Shown: positions 1 to 9,727, counted from the first letter of the stretch. The stretch is DNA of 64,000 nucleotides from Nitrosomonas oligotropha (GCF_009833085.1 NZ_QRBZ01000025.1:1-64000); one strand, 5' to 3'. Translations and numbers: made by a program. The notes: generated from the letters alone by a model not told the origin.

Positions 1-1454
1 TGATGATGTCGACAATTTTCTTCGAGCTTTCGTTGATCGAGCTCATGGTTTGCACCACTTGGCCGACTACCGCGCCGCCTTTCATCGCAACTTCGGATGC
101 TCCCACCGCCAGTTGATTCGCTTGACGCGCGTTGTCGGCGTTTTGTTTGACGGTGGAGGTCAGTTCTTCCATCGACGATGCGGTTTCTTCCAGGCTGGAG
201 GCTTGTTCTTCCGTGCGTTGGCTCAAGTCCGAATTGCCCGACGCAATCTCTCCCGATGCCGTTGTGATTTGGTCGGTTCCCATGCGTACTTTACCGACCA
301 GGTCAACCAGATTTTCGTTCATCGCTTTCAGCGCTTGCAGCAGTCGTCCGGTTTCGTTCGTGGAAGTGGCTTCTATCCGTTTGGTGAGATATGGCATTGG
401 CGATATTGATCGCTTCCTGCATCGGCTGTGTGATGCTGCGTACGATAAAGACCGCGAACATAATCGCCAAAGTCAGCAAAACCACTATTACGCCAACCAT
501 AAAATAAACGGTCTGCTGCAGATTTTCCTGACGGGATTGAAGTGCTTGCAACAGAATGTCAGCGGCGGCGAAATTGTAGTTATAGATGGCATCGATCGTA
601 CGCGTAAACTCGGCAAAATATTCCGTCGCGGGCAGCTTTAATTCCTTCGCCAGTAACAGTTCTTGGTTTGCCATGAGTAATGTTTTTTCGACTAAGGCTT
701 TCATTTCATTACCTCTCGATTCCAGAGCAGCTTTTATTTTTGGATCGGAGTGCATTGATTTCTCGATATTACGCAAAAATTCTGTGGAAAACTGATTGAC
801 ATTACTGGCTAGCCCCCCCAGTTTAGTTCGACCTTCGTCATTGATATTTCCCAAGGTCAAGTAAGCTGTACCGGCTGCACGCATTTGGCCCATATTTTCG
901 GCTAATCTAGGCGCGTTGAGCATGGATGCATTGATCAGGAAGTAGGTATTTTTGGCCGGATCCAGTAACAGATTGGATTCAATGAGTATTTCCTCACTGA
1001 GAAACATGAGAGCCTGAACTATTTTGGTATGTTGCGCTGTACTCTCCGGAGCTTTGAGCCTACGCGCAGAAACAGCTTGTTGAATTTCTGTGATGCGCTG
1101 TTTTTCAGCGGACCAAAATGACACATTTTGAGAAGATATATTTGCTTCTTTAAGCTCGGTATCTAATAAATTGATGGCTGAATTTAGCTCGCTCTGAGTT
1201 TCTAATAAGCGGCTGGCTACGGATTCATTGCCGTTGAGTAACGCAGCGGATAAGGCACGATGTTGTTGAGTAAATTGCACCACTTTCTGTAGTGCGATGA
1301 CTGGTTTTGTCCCAGCGCTTTCCCGTTTTGTGGTATCGAGTTCGGTGATCACTGTGTTAATGTAAAGTGCTGCCGGCACTGCGGCAATCAGCAATAAAAA
1401 TACCGTCAGGATGGTCAGTTTCTGTGGCATGTTCATGTGATTCAGAAGCATCAT
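1..1454 (-). pseudogene. Methyl-accepting chemotaxis protein, frame-disrupted, cut by left edge
   Basis: A transmembrane chemoreceptor that would pass ligand signals to CheA/CheW. The start at 1454 has a GGAGAAAG ribosome site just upstream. Residues about 14-34 form the first membrane helix, a helical periplasmic sensor follows, and residues about 315-340 form the second helix, ending with the HAMP start (RSITQPM). The frame breaks near 388-391: the reading NIANAI should continue into [14 protein letters not shown], which is present but in another minus-strand frame. That frame runs on to base 1 with clear signalling-domain sequence ([19 protein letters not shown], then [11 protein letters not shown]). 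About 11 bases (or 11 plus a multiple of 3) encoding the usual AxGDL turn of HAMP seem to be missing, rather than a homopolymer slip. As written, the product stops after 383 residues without a signalling domain. Family identification is firm; whether the break is real or an assembly error cannot be told. Confidence 0.85.
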
Positions 1455-1791
1455 GGTGCTTTCTCCATTTTTGTGTAGTTGTTTTGATTAGATAGCTTGG
1501 TATCAAACCGCAGCTATAAACAGTCTAGTAATTGCTGGAGGAAAATCATCTTTGATGAGATTTTTACTCTTGTAAACTTAAGCAAGCTTTTACTGTAAGT
1601 AACTTCTTACGGAAAATAGAAACAGCTCTTTAAAGCTTTTAGCAAGCACCTATTTTTAATACTGATCCTAAGTTCAACCACAGAAATGTAAGTAACCGGG
1701 AGAGGTATTGCGATTGGCGAAAAGAATTTTCGTGCAACTTTGTCATTGGGATTGCTCGAATTTATCAGGGCCTTTTGGGGAGAATGGTTTG
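1455..1791. other. Intergenic stretch without a gene
   Basis: This AT-rich stretch lies upstream of the chemoreceptor gene and downstream of the small membrane protein gene, both on the minus strand. I see no convincing coding frame, no RNA gene and no clear sigma-28 promoter for the chemoreceptor. AGCAAGC occurs twice (around 1582 and 1641), without an obvious role. Confidence 0.5.
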
Positions 1792-1983
1792 TTATTCTTT
1801 CTCCGCACCGGTCATCAGAAATTTGACGAGCAGCGCGAAAACGAAGGGAATGGTGCTCAGTCCCGTCACCATATAGTGCTCGGCCGTGAATTGATCGCCT
1901 TCATCCATGATGATGTAGCCAAAAAATACCGTGACCGGGGTAATGATCGATAGCGCTATAACCAAGTTAAATAGTCCTTTCAT
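1792..1983 (-). CDS. Small two-helix inner-membrane protein, function unknown
   Basis: A 63-residue hydrophobic protein with two predicted membrane helices: residues about 4-24 (LFNLVIALSIITPVTVFFGY) and about 40-59 (GLSTIPFVFALLVKFLMTG), joined by a short acidic loop. A GTG at 1992 is possible, but the ATG at 1983 has AAGGAG eight bases upstream, so I chose ATG. No family is recognised. It stands alone, 144 bp from the oppositely oriented cutA. The good ribosome site and the hydrophobic pattern argue for a real gene. Confidence 0.6.
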   Translation of the reverse strand: MKGLFNLVIALSIITPVTVFFGYIIMDEGDQFTAEHYMVTGLSTIPFVFALLVKFLMTGAEKE

Positions 1984-2126
1984 TTGCTCCACTCCTTGCG
2001 ATTAATTATTTTTTAAGTATATGCGTATTGACGCGGCATGCCCAGTGCGCGGGTTTGCTATCACAATTGTCCATTGCACCGCTAAGCGAGGTAAAATCAG
2101 CTATTGTGTCTTAACCGATAACGCCA

Positions 2127-2456
2127 ATGGAAGCGGTACTTATCATCTCCAACTTTCCCGATCAAAAAACAGCCACGCTACTGGCTAAAGCTTTAATCGA
2201 GCAGCGCTTGGCCGCGTGCGTCAATGTGCTGAGTCCCTGTGCTTCGATCTATCGCTGGCAAGGTAAAATCGAATCGGCCGGGGAAGTTCCGGTTTTGATC
2301 AAAACCCGGAAACAGCATTATGACCGGGTTGAACAGTTGATCAAGATGATGCATCCTTATGAACTTCCTGAAGTGATTATGGTTCCTATAACCGGTGGGC
2401 TGCCTGCTTATTTGCAGTGGATCGCCGACACAACACCACTTTCCGATTCCGATTAA
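2127..2456 (+). CDS. cutA: Divalent-cation tolerance protein CutA
   Basis: A 109-residue CutA, the usual length for this trimeric PII-like cytosolic protein linked to copper and other divalent metal tolerance. It has the family core: ISNFPDQKTATLLAKALIEQ, RLAACVNV, the YRWQGKIE segment, and the HPYELPEVIMVPI strand near the C-terminus. It ends 16 bases before dsbD on the same strand. That pairing is common in proteobacteria, where dsbD was once called cutA2, and suggests co-transcription. The molecular function of CutA is still poorly defined. Confidence 0.93.
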   Translation: MEAVLIISNFPDQKTATLLAKALIEQRLAACVNVLSPCASIYRWQGKIESAGEVPVLIKTRKQHYDRVEQLIKMMHPYELPEVIMVPITGGLPAYLQWIADTTPLSDSD

Positions 2457-2472
2457 ACACGACTGAATACCG

Positions 2473-4407
2473 ATGCGATCAATCCAATTTTTGTTACTGA
2501 TTCTATGTTTGGCCAGTACCGCTGTTTCCGCTCAGGAAAGCGGGTCTTTCAGCTTGTTCCAGAAACTGCAGGGGCTGGGTATCAATCTGGGGCAAAGCAA
2601 TTCGCAAGAACTTTTGCCGCCGGATGAAGCATTCAAGCTCACGGTGGAAGTGCGCGATGGCAACACGTTGATCGCGAGTCTGACACCGGCCATGGATTAT
2701 TATCTGTATCGCGACAAAATCGTGTTTGAGCCAAAGCAAGACGGTATGGTCATTGAAAAAGTGACGTTGCCGCCGGGCAAAATGAAAGAAGACGCGACGT
2801 TTGGTCAAACGGAAGTCTATTACAGCCCGGTACAAGCCATCATTTCGCTAAAACGCGAGGATTCCGCAAGCGAGCAACCGCTGACGCTATCGGCGACTTA
2901 TCAGGGTTGCAATGAGCCGGTCGGGGTTTGTTACGCGCCGATTCATAAAGCCATCGATCTGACGTTACCGGCGGTGAAGGCCGCTATCGGCGCGGTTGCT
3001 AACGCTGTGAGCAACCCGGCGGCTGCGGCCGGGGTGGATGCCACTGCGGAATTGTTCCGCATGCCGTCCAAAGCGCCTGCCATTGAAACCGAGGCGTACA
3101 AGATTGACCAAATGTTTCAAACTGGAGATTTCTGGTTGATCCTGACTGGATTTTTCGGCATTGGCCTGCTCTTGTCCTTTACCCCTTGTGTGTTTCCGAT
3201 GTTTCCGATTTTGTCGGGGATTATTGCCAATCGCGGCAAACACGTGACTAAAAGTCATGGATTTATTCTGGCATTGGCGTATGTGCTGGGTATGGCGATC
3301 ACGTACGCCATCGCCGGTGTAGCGGCTGGATTGTCGGGCGCAATGCTGTCGGCGGCATTGCAAAATGCCTGGGTCCTGGGGTCGTTTGCAGTGATTTTTG
3401 TGCTGCTGTCTTTTTCCATGTTTGGTTTTTATGAGCTGCAATTGCCCGGTGCTTTGCAGACCAAGCTATCCGAGGAAGCCGGGCACCTTAAAGGCGGGCA
3501 TTTGACCAGTGTGTTCGGCATGGGCGCATTGTCGGCGCTGATCGTCGGGCCTTGCGTTGCGGCGCCTTTGGCCGGTGCTTTACTGTATATCAGTCAGACC
3601 CGCGATGTGGTCCTGGGCGGTTCGGCGCTATTCGTCATGGCGCTGGGGATGGGCGTGCCCCTATTGTTGCTGGGCACATCCGCCGGTGCGTTGTTGCCCA
3701 AAGCCGGAGCGTGGATGGAATCGATCAAGCGGTTCTTTGGCGTATTACTGCTCGGCGTCGCTATTTGGTTGATCTCACCGGTTATTAACGACGTGGTGCA
3801 TATGCTGTTGTGGGCGGCGTTGCTGATTATCTCGGCAATTTATCTGCATGCGATTGATCCGCTGCCGGAACGTGCTTCGGGTTTGCAAAAATTTCTCAAG
3901 GGTATCGGCGTCATTGCTTTGCTGGTGGGGGTGGCCATATTAATCGGTGTGTTATCCGGCAGCCGCGATGTGTTGCAGCCGCTGTCGAAACTAAACTTGG
4001 CAGCGGATGCGGCAAGCGGTCAAGAAGTGGCAGCGTCCAGCTATCCGGCCTTACCTTTTCAGGGGGTAAAAACAGTTGCGGAATTGGATGAGCAAATCCG
4101 CCAATCCAAAGGCAAGCACGTTATGGTGAGATTTCATGCGGACTGGTGCGTTTCCTGCAAGGAAATGGATCGTTTTACGTTGTCCGATGCCAAAGTGCAA
4201 TCGCGCTTGAAGGATGTCGTGTTGCTGCAAGTCGATGTGACCGATGGCACACCGGATGATGCGGCTTTATTGAAACGCTTTAAGCTATTCGGCCCGCCGG
4301 GCATTTTGTTTATCGATCGCCAGGGCAACGATGTGCCCGATATTAAAGTAATCGGCTTTCTGAATAAAAATGATTTCTTAACCGTGCTGAACGCCGTTTT
4401 GATTTAG
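2473..4407 (+). CDS. dsbD: Thiol:disulfide interchange protein DsbD
   Basis: A 644-residue inner-membrane reductase that carries electrons from cytoplasmic thioredoxin to periplasmic DsbC-, DsbG- and CcmG-type proteins. A signal peptide (about residues 1-20) is followed by the periplasmic immunoglobulin-like domain with Cys146 and Cys153 (GCNEPVGVCY). The eight-helix membrane domain has its redox pair at Cys239 (TPCVFPMFP) and Cys361 (GPCVAAPL). The C-terminal thioredoxin-like domain has Cys559-Val-Ser-Cys562. All six functional cysteines are present, so it should be active. It follows cutA and precedes a TlpA-like protein. Supply of reductant for c-type cytochrome maturation is a likely role. 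Confidence 0.95.
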   Translation: MRSIQFLLLILCLASTAVSAQESGSFSLFQKLQGLGINLGQSNSQELLPPDEAFKLTVEVRDGNTLIASLTPAMDYYLYRDKIVFEPKQDGMVIEKVTLPPGKMKEDATFGQTEVYYSPVQAIISLKREDSASEQPLTLSATYQGCNEPVGVCYAPIHKAIDLTLPAVKAAIGAVANAVSNPAAAAGVDATAELFRMPSKAPAIETEAYKIDQMFQTGDFWLILTGFFGIGLLLSFTPCVFPMFPILSGIIANRGKHVTKSHGFILALAYVLGMAITYAIAGVAAGLSGAMLSAALQNAWVLGSFAVIFVLLSFSMFGFYELQLPGALQTKLSEEAGHLKGGHLTSVFGMGALSALIVGPCVAAPLAGALLYISQTRDVVLGGSALFVMALGMGVPLLLLGTSAGALLPKAGAWMESIKRFFGVLLLGVAIWLISPVINDVVHMLLWAALLIISAIYLHAIDPLPERASGLQKFLKGIGVIALLVGVAILIGVLSGSRDVLQPLSKLNLAADAASGQEVAASSYPALPFQGVKTVAELDEQIRQSKGKHVMVRFHADWCVSCKEMDRFTLSDAKVQSRLKDVVLLQVDVTDGTPDDAALLKRFKLFGPPGILFIDRQGNDVPDIKVIGFLNKNDFLTVLNAVLI

Positions 4408-4471
4408 GCATGCATCAAACCTCACCGCAGGTTTCTGCAGATTGAAAATTATCTAAGGAAGTGAAGTAGCG

Positions 4472-5152
4472 ATGCCAAAATCTAAACTTCTTGCGTTGTA
4501 TTTGCGCGCACTAAAACCCAATATCAAGTTTCTTCAAGCTGGAAAACTATCAAAGGATTTCGTGATGTCAAAATTTAAGCAGATTTTTTTGTATGTTTGT
4601 GTCGCATTATTTGCATTGGGGGCAGGCTCATTTCTGCGATCCGTATTGACGGAGTCGTACCAGGTTGAATTATCCGGTGCAGAAAGCCAGCAAGGTGCGA
4701 AAGCCATTCTCGAGGCCAATTTACCGGATATTCACGGCGAAAATCAGGCCGTTTCACAATGGCTTGGAAAAGTGCTGGTGGTGAATTTCTGGGCTACCTG
4801 GTGTACACCCTGCCAAGAGGAAATCCCTGAGTTTGTCGAAGCGCAGGAAAAATACCGCGAACAAGGATTGGTGTTTGTCGGCATCGCGCTGGATCAAGCC
4901 GACAAAGTGAAAATGTTCAGCAAGGAATTCGGCATCAACTATCCCGTACTGGTCGGCAGCATGGACGCGTGGTCACTGGCTGCGGCTGCCGGCAACCGTA
5001 TGTCGGTATTGCCGTATACCGTGGTCATTAACCGTTCCGGTGAAATTGCGGAAACCTATGTGGGCCGGGTCAATCTGAAAAAACTGGAAAAATTGGTCCT
5101 GCCGTTACTCAAGGAAAATTCACCAGCGCAGCCGTCAGAAAAAACCAGTTAA
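4472..5152 (+). CDS. TlpA/ResA-like membrane-anchored thiol-disulfide oxidoreductase
   Basis: A thioredoxin-fold protein held in the membrane by an N-terminal helix (IFLYVCVALFALGAGSFL), with its domain in the periplasm. The active site WCTPC (Cys111, Cys114) lies in NFWATWCTPCQEEIPEF, typical of the AhpC/TSA-Redoxin branch that includes TlpA and ResA. A conserved cis-Pro context (VLPYTVVINRSG) follows. The ATG at 4472 adds about 30 residues before the helix. The ATG at 4565 (MSKFKQIF) has AAAGGA seven bases upstream and is a credible alternative start. It lies 64 bases after dsbD, so DsbD is its likely reductant. The substrate, possibly apocytochrome c, is not shown by the sequence. Confidence 0.85.
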   Translation: MPKSKLLALYLRALKPNIKFLQAGKLSKDFVMSKFKQIFLYVCVALFALGAGSFLRSVLTESYQVELSGAESQQGAKAILEANLPDIHGENQAVSQWLGKVLVVNFWATWCTPCQEEIPEFVEAQEKYREQGLVFVGIALDQADKVKMFSKEFGINYPVLVGSMDAWSLAAAAGNRMSVLPYTVVINRSGEIAETYVGRVNLKKLEKLVLPLLKENSPAQPSEKTS

Positions 5153-5431
5153 TAGTTTGACATCTATTGCGCAAGCATGCCAAAAAAGCAGTTACTGGGC
5201 CTGATATTCAGGTAATATTTATTGCAGGAATGGAATGCTTTTTATACTGGTATGCGCGCGAGCTACTCTGTCCATACAAAACCTCGCATTCTGATTTTGC
5301 GAATACTTACCGGAATTCAATAACACTGTTAATTTTGAATTGAATCAAGTTCAGAAGGCAGTAACGCAAGGGTCTTTAATCTAAATGTGACGAGGAATAT
5401 TTTTCCAATATTCATTTAGGAGAGCCTCATC

Positions 5432-5767
5432 ATGGTAAAACTTGATCGCAATAGCCATTTCGTTATTTTCTTTTTAATTGCGCAAATGGCTTTTTTCCCG
5501 GCCTGCACGTCGGCGCCTAAGTATGAGGGAAGCACAGAGCAATACGATGATATTGTCATTACCACCAAGGTTCACGAAGCCATTATCGATGAGCCCTCGT
5601 TGCGGCCTTTCGAAATCAATGTCAGAACCGTGAAGGGTGTGGTGGAACTGAGCGGCACTGTCAATTCTCGCGACGATATCGATAAAGCGCTGGCAGTTGC
5701 GCGCGGTGTCAGCGGTATTCGGTTTATCAAGAATGACATGCGAACCCAGGGAACCGGTGATTATTAA
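5432..5767 (+). CDS. BON-domain lipoprotein
   Basis: A 111-residue exported protein. The hydrophobic leader ends in FFPAC, a plausible lipobox with Cys about 25. The rest is a single BON domain of the OsmY/HypB type: ITTKVHEAIIDEP, INVRTVKGVVELSGTV, then the DDIDKALAVARGVSGIRFIKND helix-strand (shown in part). BON domains bind phospholipid or support the envelope under stress. The ribosome site AGGAGAG is clear. The gene stands alone behind a 279-bp spacer that presumably carries its own promoter. Confidence 0.85.
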   Translation: MVKLDRNSHFVIFFLIAQMAFFPACTSAPKYEGSTEQYDDIVITTKVHEAIIDEPSLRPFEINVRTVKGVVELSGTVNSRDDIDKALAVARGVSGIRFIKNDMRTQGTGDY

Positions 5768-5895
5768 TTTTGTTTGTACCCGTGAATTGCAAGTTTTTGT
5801 TTTCCACACAACTTGCAATTCATTCCTGCCTCAATGGCGCGATGAGTTGTTGCGCCGGTCATCGTTAATGCAAAATTACCCAATCAAACACACCA

Positions 5896-6267
5896 TTGGC
5901 TGACATTGTACTGATCGTCCACTTTTTGTATGTGCTGTTTGTGGTTGGAAGCCTGCCGGTCATTTGGCTGGGCGCGTGGTTTAAGCTGCGCTTTGTCAGG
6001 AATCCGTGGTTTCGTTATTTACATCTTGGCGCGATTGTATTGGTCGTGATGGAATCTTTGATGGGCGTGGTTTGTCCGCTGACAGCATGGGAAAATACCT
6101 TGCGCCGGGTTGAAACCGGCGGCAGTTTTATGCAGCATTGGCTTCATCGCATCCTGTTTTACGATGCGCCGGAAGGTATATTAACAGCGGTTTATATTGT
6201 GTTTGCCGGTTTGGTCGCGATGACTTTCAAATGGGTGCCGCCCGTGCACGGAAATCGCCGGTCATGA
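5896..6267 (+). CDS. DUF2784 integral membrane protein
   Basis: A 123-residue membrane protein with three or four helices ([51 protein letters not shown]) and the DUF2784 signatures CPLTAWE and HxxxRILFYD. The function is unknown for the whole family. The only start fitting the conserved N-terminus is TTG at 5896, without a good ribosome site. Its 3' end overlaps the 3' end of the convergent ttcA by six bases. Confidence 0.8.
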   Translation: MADIVLIVHFLYVLFVVGSLPVIWLGAWFKLRFVRNPWFRYLHLGAIVLVVMESLMGVVCPLTAWENTLRRVETGGSFMQHWLHRILFYDAPEGILTAVYIVFAGLVAMTFKWVPPVHGNRRS

Positions 6268-7170
6268 TGATGAAACGAGCGAACGATCGTCCGTTTCTTC
6301 CGCACCAGGGGTTAGCATTTCTTCGATATTCGGCTCAAAGGTTTCTTCATCGAACGCCGTGTCGCCGTCGATGAAGGGCTGATCTTGCGCTTTCAGATTG
6401 AAGAAATCATAGCGGGAGGTATCGGCCAAATGCGATGGTTGAATGTTTTGTAAAGCGCGGAACATGGTTTCCAGCCGGCCGGGAAATTTTTTGTCCCATT
6501 GTTGCAACATTTCTTTGATGACCTGGCGTTGCAAGTTCGGCTGCGATCCGCATAAATTGCACGGAATGATTGGAAAGTTTGCAATCGCGGCGTACGCTGC
6601 CAAATCCTTTTCCTTGCAGTAAGCCAGCGGCCGGATAACGATGTGCTTGCCATCGTCGCTGACCAGCTTGGGCGGCATCGCTTTCAGTTTTCCACCATAA
6701 AACATATTCAAAAACAAGGTTTCCAGGATGTCGTCGCGATGATGACCCAGCGCGATTTTGGTGGCGCCCAGTTCGCTGGCAACCCGGTAAAGCACGCCGC
6801 GGCGCAAACGCGAGCAAAGGCTGCACGTGGTTTTTCCTTCCGCGATGACGCGTTTCACAACGCTGTAAGTATCTTGTTCGATGATACGGAAAGGCATGCC
6901 GATTTCCGTCAGGTAGCTGGGCAGTACCTGTTCAGGAAAACCGGGTTGCTTTTGATCCAGGTTGACTGCGATCAGCTCGAAGTCCAATGGCGCATGCGCT
7001 TGCAGATTGCGCAGGATATCCAGTAAAGCATAACTATCCTTGCCGCCGGACAAACAGACCATTACCCGGTCACCGGCCTCGATCATATTGAAATCAGCAA
7101 TCGCAGTACCGGCCAGCCGCCGCAGACGTTTTTGCAGCTTATTGGTATTATATTGTTGTTTTTGTTGCAT
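6262..7170 (-). CDS. ttcA: tRNA 2-thiocytidine(32) synthetase TtcA
   Basis: A 302-residue cytosolic enzyme that thiolates C32 of certain tRNAs using ATP and an iron-sulfur cluster. It has the PP-loop [12 protein letters not shown] and two CxxC motifs, [10 protein letters not shown] and [10 protein letters not shown], that bind the cluster. [19 protein letters not shown] and the [10 protein letters not shown] segment are family signatures. The last 40 residues are acidic and variable. It converges on the DUF2784 gene. Family assignment is unambiguous. Confidence 0.95.
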   Translation of the reverse strand: MQQKQQYNTNKLQKRLRRLAGTAIADFNMIEAGDRVMVCLSGGKDSYALLDILRNLQAHAPLDFELIAVNLDQKQPGFPEQVLPSYLTEIGMPFRIIEQDTYSVVKRVIAEGKTTCSLCSRLRRGVLYRVASELGATKIALGHHRDDILETLFLNMFYGGKLKAMPPKLVSDDGKHIVIRPLAYCKEKDLAAYAAIANFPIIPCNLCGSQPNLQRQVIKEMLQQWDKKFPGRLETMFRALQNIQPSHLADTSRYDFFNLKAQDQPFIDGDTAFDEETFEPNIEEMLTPGAEETDDRSLVSSS

Positions 7171-7329
7171 ACTTTATGAGATTCCAGTGAATGAAAATGA
7201 CCTTTTTAACCCGGTAAAATGCAGGATACTGGTGGCGGAATATTAGACAAATAAAGTGGAACAATTTAGCATAGCCGGATTCTAACCAAGACGGATAAAC
7301 AGGTTCGGGAATTATTTCAGGAGAATTCT

Positions 7330-7782
7330 ATGAACGGGATTATACCATTTGTGATCTTGGTCTTGTTTTCAACCAGTAGTTACTCGAATACCAACCATTC
7401 CAATGCTGAAGTGGATATTGGCAGGCCGGGTGAGGCGGACAAAGTATCCCGTATCATCAAGCTGACACAAGTGGATAATATGTTTTTACCGGTTGAGGTC
7501 AAAGTAAACGAAGGCGAAACGATCCGGTTCGTGGTTAAAAATGGCGGCAATCACCCGCATGAAATGTTGCTGGGTTCGATGGCAGAGTTGAAAAAAGTTG
7601 CTACTATGCGGCGCATGTATCCTGATAAGGAGCACACCGAAGCGCATCTGCTGCAACTGGAGCCGGGCGAGCAAAAAGAATTGATCTGGCAATTCACGCA
7701 CGCAGGAACGATTGATTTTGCCTGCCCGTTGCCGGGCCATTTTAAGAAGATGCATGGAACAATCATTGTGGAGAAAAAATGA
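7330..7782 (+). CDS. Periplasmic cupredoxin
   Basis: A 150-residue secreted blue-copper-type protein. The signal peptide is about residues 1-19. The cupredoxin fold carries the expected type 1 copper ligands: a His in GGNHPHEM (His75 or His77), then Cys132, His137 and Met141 in CPLPGHFKKMHG. The C-x4-H-x3-M spacing and the long loop rich in charged residues resemble the CopI-like or plastocyanin-like cupredoxins found beside copper-resistance genes. The stop overlaps the start of the DUF411 gene by four bases, so the two are translationally coupled. Roles in copper buffering or electron transfer are both possible. Confidence 0.85.
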   Translation: MNGIIPFVILVLFSTSSYSNTNHSNAEVDIGRPGEADKVSRIIKLTQVDNMFLPVEVKVNEGETIRFVVKNGGNHPHEMLLGSMAELKKVATMRRMYPDKEHTEAHLLQLEPGEQKELIWQFTHAGTIDFACPLPGHFKKMHGTIIVEKK

Positions 7783-8306
7783 AATTACGAATAGGTGCGA
7801 TACTGGCAGCCGGATTGTTAGGTGTTGCTGCGCAAGCAGCCGCTACAACGACGGTTGATGTTTATAAAAGCCCGACCTGCGGGTGCTGCGCTAAATGGGT
7901 CGATCACATGCGCGATCACGGTTTTACCGTAAAAACGCACGATGTGGGCAATAAGGAAATCCGCAAAAAATCGGGTATTTCCGAATCCCTGGGTTCTTGC
8001 CATACCGCATTGATCAACGGCTATGCGATTGAAGGGCATGTACCGGCGCCGGATATCATTCGCATGCTGAAGGAAAAACCCAAAGCCGTCGGCTTATCGG
8101 TGCCCGATATGCCGCATGGCACACCGGGTATGGAGGGCAGCGGACGAGTCGACCCGTATAATGTTCTGCTGATCGAAGAACGAGATCAAGCGCGCAAGGA
8201 TACGAAAATTTATCACCGCTATGACCCTTATGCCAAGAAAGCCGTGCAAGAATCGGAACCGGCTGCTGAGCCGGAGAAAAGCGGTTCTGTGATGCGCTTG
8301 AAGTAG
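7779..8306 (+). CDS. DUF411 (CopG-like) periplasmic metal-binding protein
   Basis: A 175-residue protein with a signal peptide (about 1-22) and a DUF411 domain: VDVYKSPTCGCCAKWVDHM carries the Cys34, Cys36, Cys37 cluster, followed by ESLGSCHTALINGYAIEGHV and the VGLSVPDMPHGTPGME segment. DUF411 proteins, including CopG of copper-resistance clusters, are thought to bind or reduce copper. The C-terminal 45 residues are charged and low in complexity. It is coupled to the cupredoxin and followed 13 bases later by a cytochrome c, so the three form one small operon. Confidence 0.85.
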   Translation: MKLRIGAILAAGLLGVAAQAAATTTVDVYKSPTCGCCAKWVDHMRDHGFTVKTHDVGNKEIRKKSGISESLGSCHTALINGYAIEGHVPAPDIIRMLKEKPKAVGLSVPDMPHGTPGMEGSGRVDPYNVLLIEERDQARKDTKIYHRYDPYAKKAVQESEPAAEPEKSGSVMRLK

Positions 8307-8319
8307 CAGCGGCTTTTTC

Positions 8320-8787
8320 ATGATCGTGCGTAATGTGGTGCTTTGCATATTTGCTGCAACGATGCTGGGCTGCGGTAATTCTGCGCCGCCCGGCATTGCT
8401 TCCGGTAAACATCAGGTCGATAGCAAGACAGGCTTAATAAAGCGGAATTTGGACCAAGCGCAAATCAAACGCGGTGAGAGTGTCTACAACGCCAATTGCA
8501 TTGGATGCCATGGGCCTAACGGTGAAGCGACCCCGGAATGGCGCAAGCCTGGCGCGGATGGAAAATATCCGCCACCGCCATTGGATAGCACCGCGCATGC
8601 CTGGCATCATTCGACCGACGTTTTGAAAAAAACGATACTCAAAGGTACACCGCCCGAAATCGGTTCCATGCCAGCGTGGGAAGGTAAACTGACCGAGCAG
8701 CAGGTGGATGATGTGATCGTCTGGATAAAATCGTTGTGGTCGGACGAAATTTATGACATCTGGTTCAAGAATTTTGAAGGCAAGTAG
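8320..8787 (+). CDS. Monohaem c-type cytochrome lipoprotein
   Basis: A 155-residue cytochrome c with a lipoprotein-type leader (TMLGC, Cys18), a haem site Cys60-Ile-Gly-Cys63-His64 and a probable axial Met117 in GSMPAW. The fold matches class I cytochromes (YNANCIGCHGPNGE, then LTEQQVDDVIVWIKSL at the C-terminus). A proline-rich insertion (KYPPPPLDS) and HAWHHSTD sit between the haem site and the Met loop. It is the last gene of the cupredoxin-DUF411 operon, which suggests a shared periplasmic redox or copper role. Confidence 0.85.
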   Translation: MIVRNVVLCIFAATMLGCGNSAPPGIASGKHQVDSKTGLIKRNLDQAQIKRGESVYNANCIGCHGPNGEATPEWRKPGADGKYPPPPLDSTAHAWHHSTDVLKKTILKGTPPEIGSMPAWEGKLTEQQVDDVIVWIKSLWSDEIYDIWFKNFEGK

Positions 8788-8835
8788 CAGCCAGCAACCG
8801 TTTTTACCGGATTAAATCCGCACCGCTGGCGATGG

Positions 8836-9243
8836 TCATTCTTCCGTCTTTTGTTCCAGTGATCTTATTTGTTCCAGGATAACCTGTTTTTCATTTTCCA
8901 GTTCTGTGAAGCGCGCATACAGCCGGTTTAAGTCGGCTGTATATTTTTCAATCCGTTGATCCCTTTCCTGTTTCTGCTGCATTAAATTATTGTAATTGGG
9001 CACCGGGATACTTTGTCCGGGTGTGCTCGGCAGCTGTACATTCATGGGAGGCTCAGCCATGTCATTGCGGCGTAATTCCTGAATCATCATGAATTGCTGT
9101 TGAGTGGATTGAGATTCTTGCTGTACGCGAGCTAATGCTTTTTCCAGCTGACGCATTTGCTTTTCCGTATCCGTACTCTTGTTCTCATCAGCCCAAATTG
9201 CGAAGGAAAAAGTCAGTGCCAGCAATAAAAGAATTGTTCGCAT
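8836..9243 (-). CDS. Exported coiled-coil protein, function unknown
   Basis: A 135-residue protein with a signal peptide (residues 1-18, ending IWA). The mature part is two long heptad-rich coiled coils (about 27-65 and about 90-135), separated by a proline-rich linker (PPMNVQLPSTPGQSIPVP). It is rich in Gln and Glu. No catalytic motif or known domain is recognised. It converges on the cytochrome c gene. A structural or scaffolding role in the periplasm is a guess. Confidence 0.6.
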   Translation of the reverse strand: MRTILLLLALTFSFAIWADENKSTDTEKQMRQLEKALARVQQESQSTQQQFMMIQELRRNDMAEPPMNVQLPSTPGQSIPVPNYNNLMQQKQERDQRIEKYTADLNRLYARFTELENEKQVILEQIRSLEQKTEE

Positions 9244-9727
9244 GGTATAAGCGCCTATTCAAAAGAAGAATTACAGTGAGTGTTTCACGCCATAAAGCAG
9301 CATCTTCCATTTTACACGCCGGTTAATTCAATGCGCCAATGTCGTGCCGCTTTCGATTGCTTCAGTGTAATGGGTCAGCCAGTTTTTTGTGAGTTTATTT
9401 GTCTTGTGCATTGAAATATCTCAATAATCATCAAGGCTTGGGATAGCGCTTAGGTCGATCCGCCCGGTCATTTAATCGTTGCTCCGGTTGTAACCTGATC
9501 TGGCAGGTCAATTTCCCGGAATTTTCTGAATAATTTTGCCTATAATGGAGATAAATGCTGAAGCGGCGTCAACGGCGGTTCTGCTCGATTTTCCATCCAG
9601 TTACTATCTTATTTTGCATCCATGCTGCGATTAAAAAGAATTGATTTAGCATCAAGACATTTACCTCAAACGGAAGATTGCACCGGATGATGCATTTTCC
9701 GCTACGCAAATTATCAGGCACGAATCA
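9244..9727. other. Intergenic region upstream of mutS
   Basis: A 484-bp stretch between divergently oriented genes. I see no credible coding frame. A TATAAT hexamer at 9541-9546 could be a -10 box for mutS, but there is no good -35 box at 16-18 bases from it. No terminator or RNA gene is recognised. Confidence 0.4.

Noticed and set aside
50-641. Plus-strand frames over the left edge
   Set aside because: They are antisense to the chemoreceptor, whose minus-strand translation has clear signalling-domain sequence.
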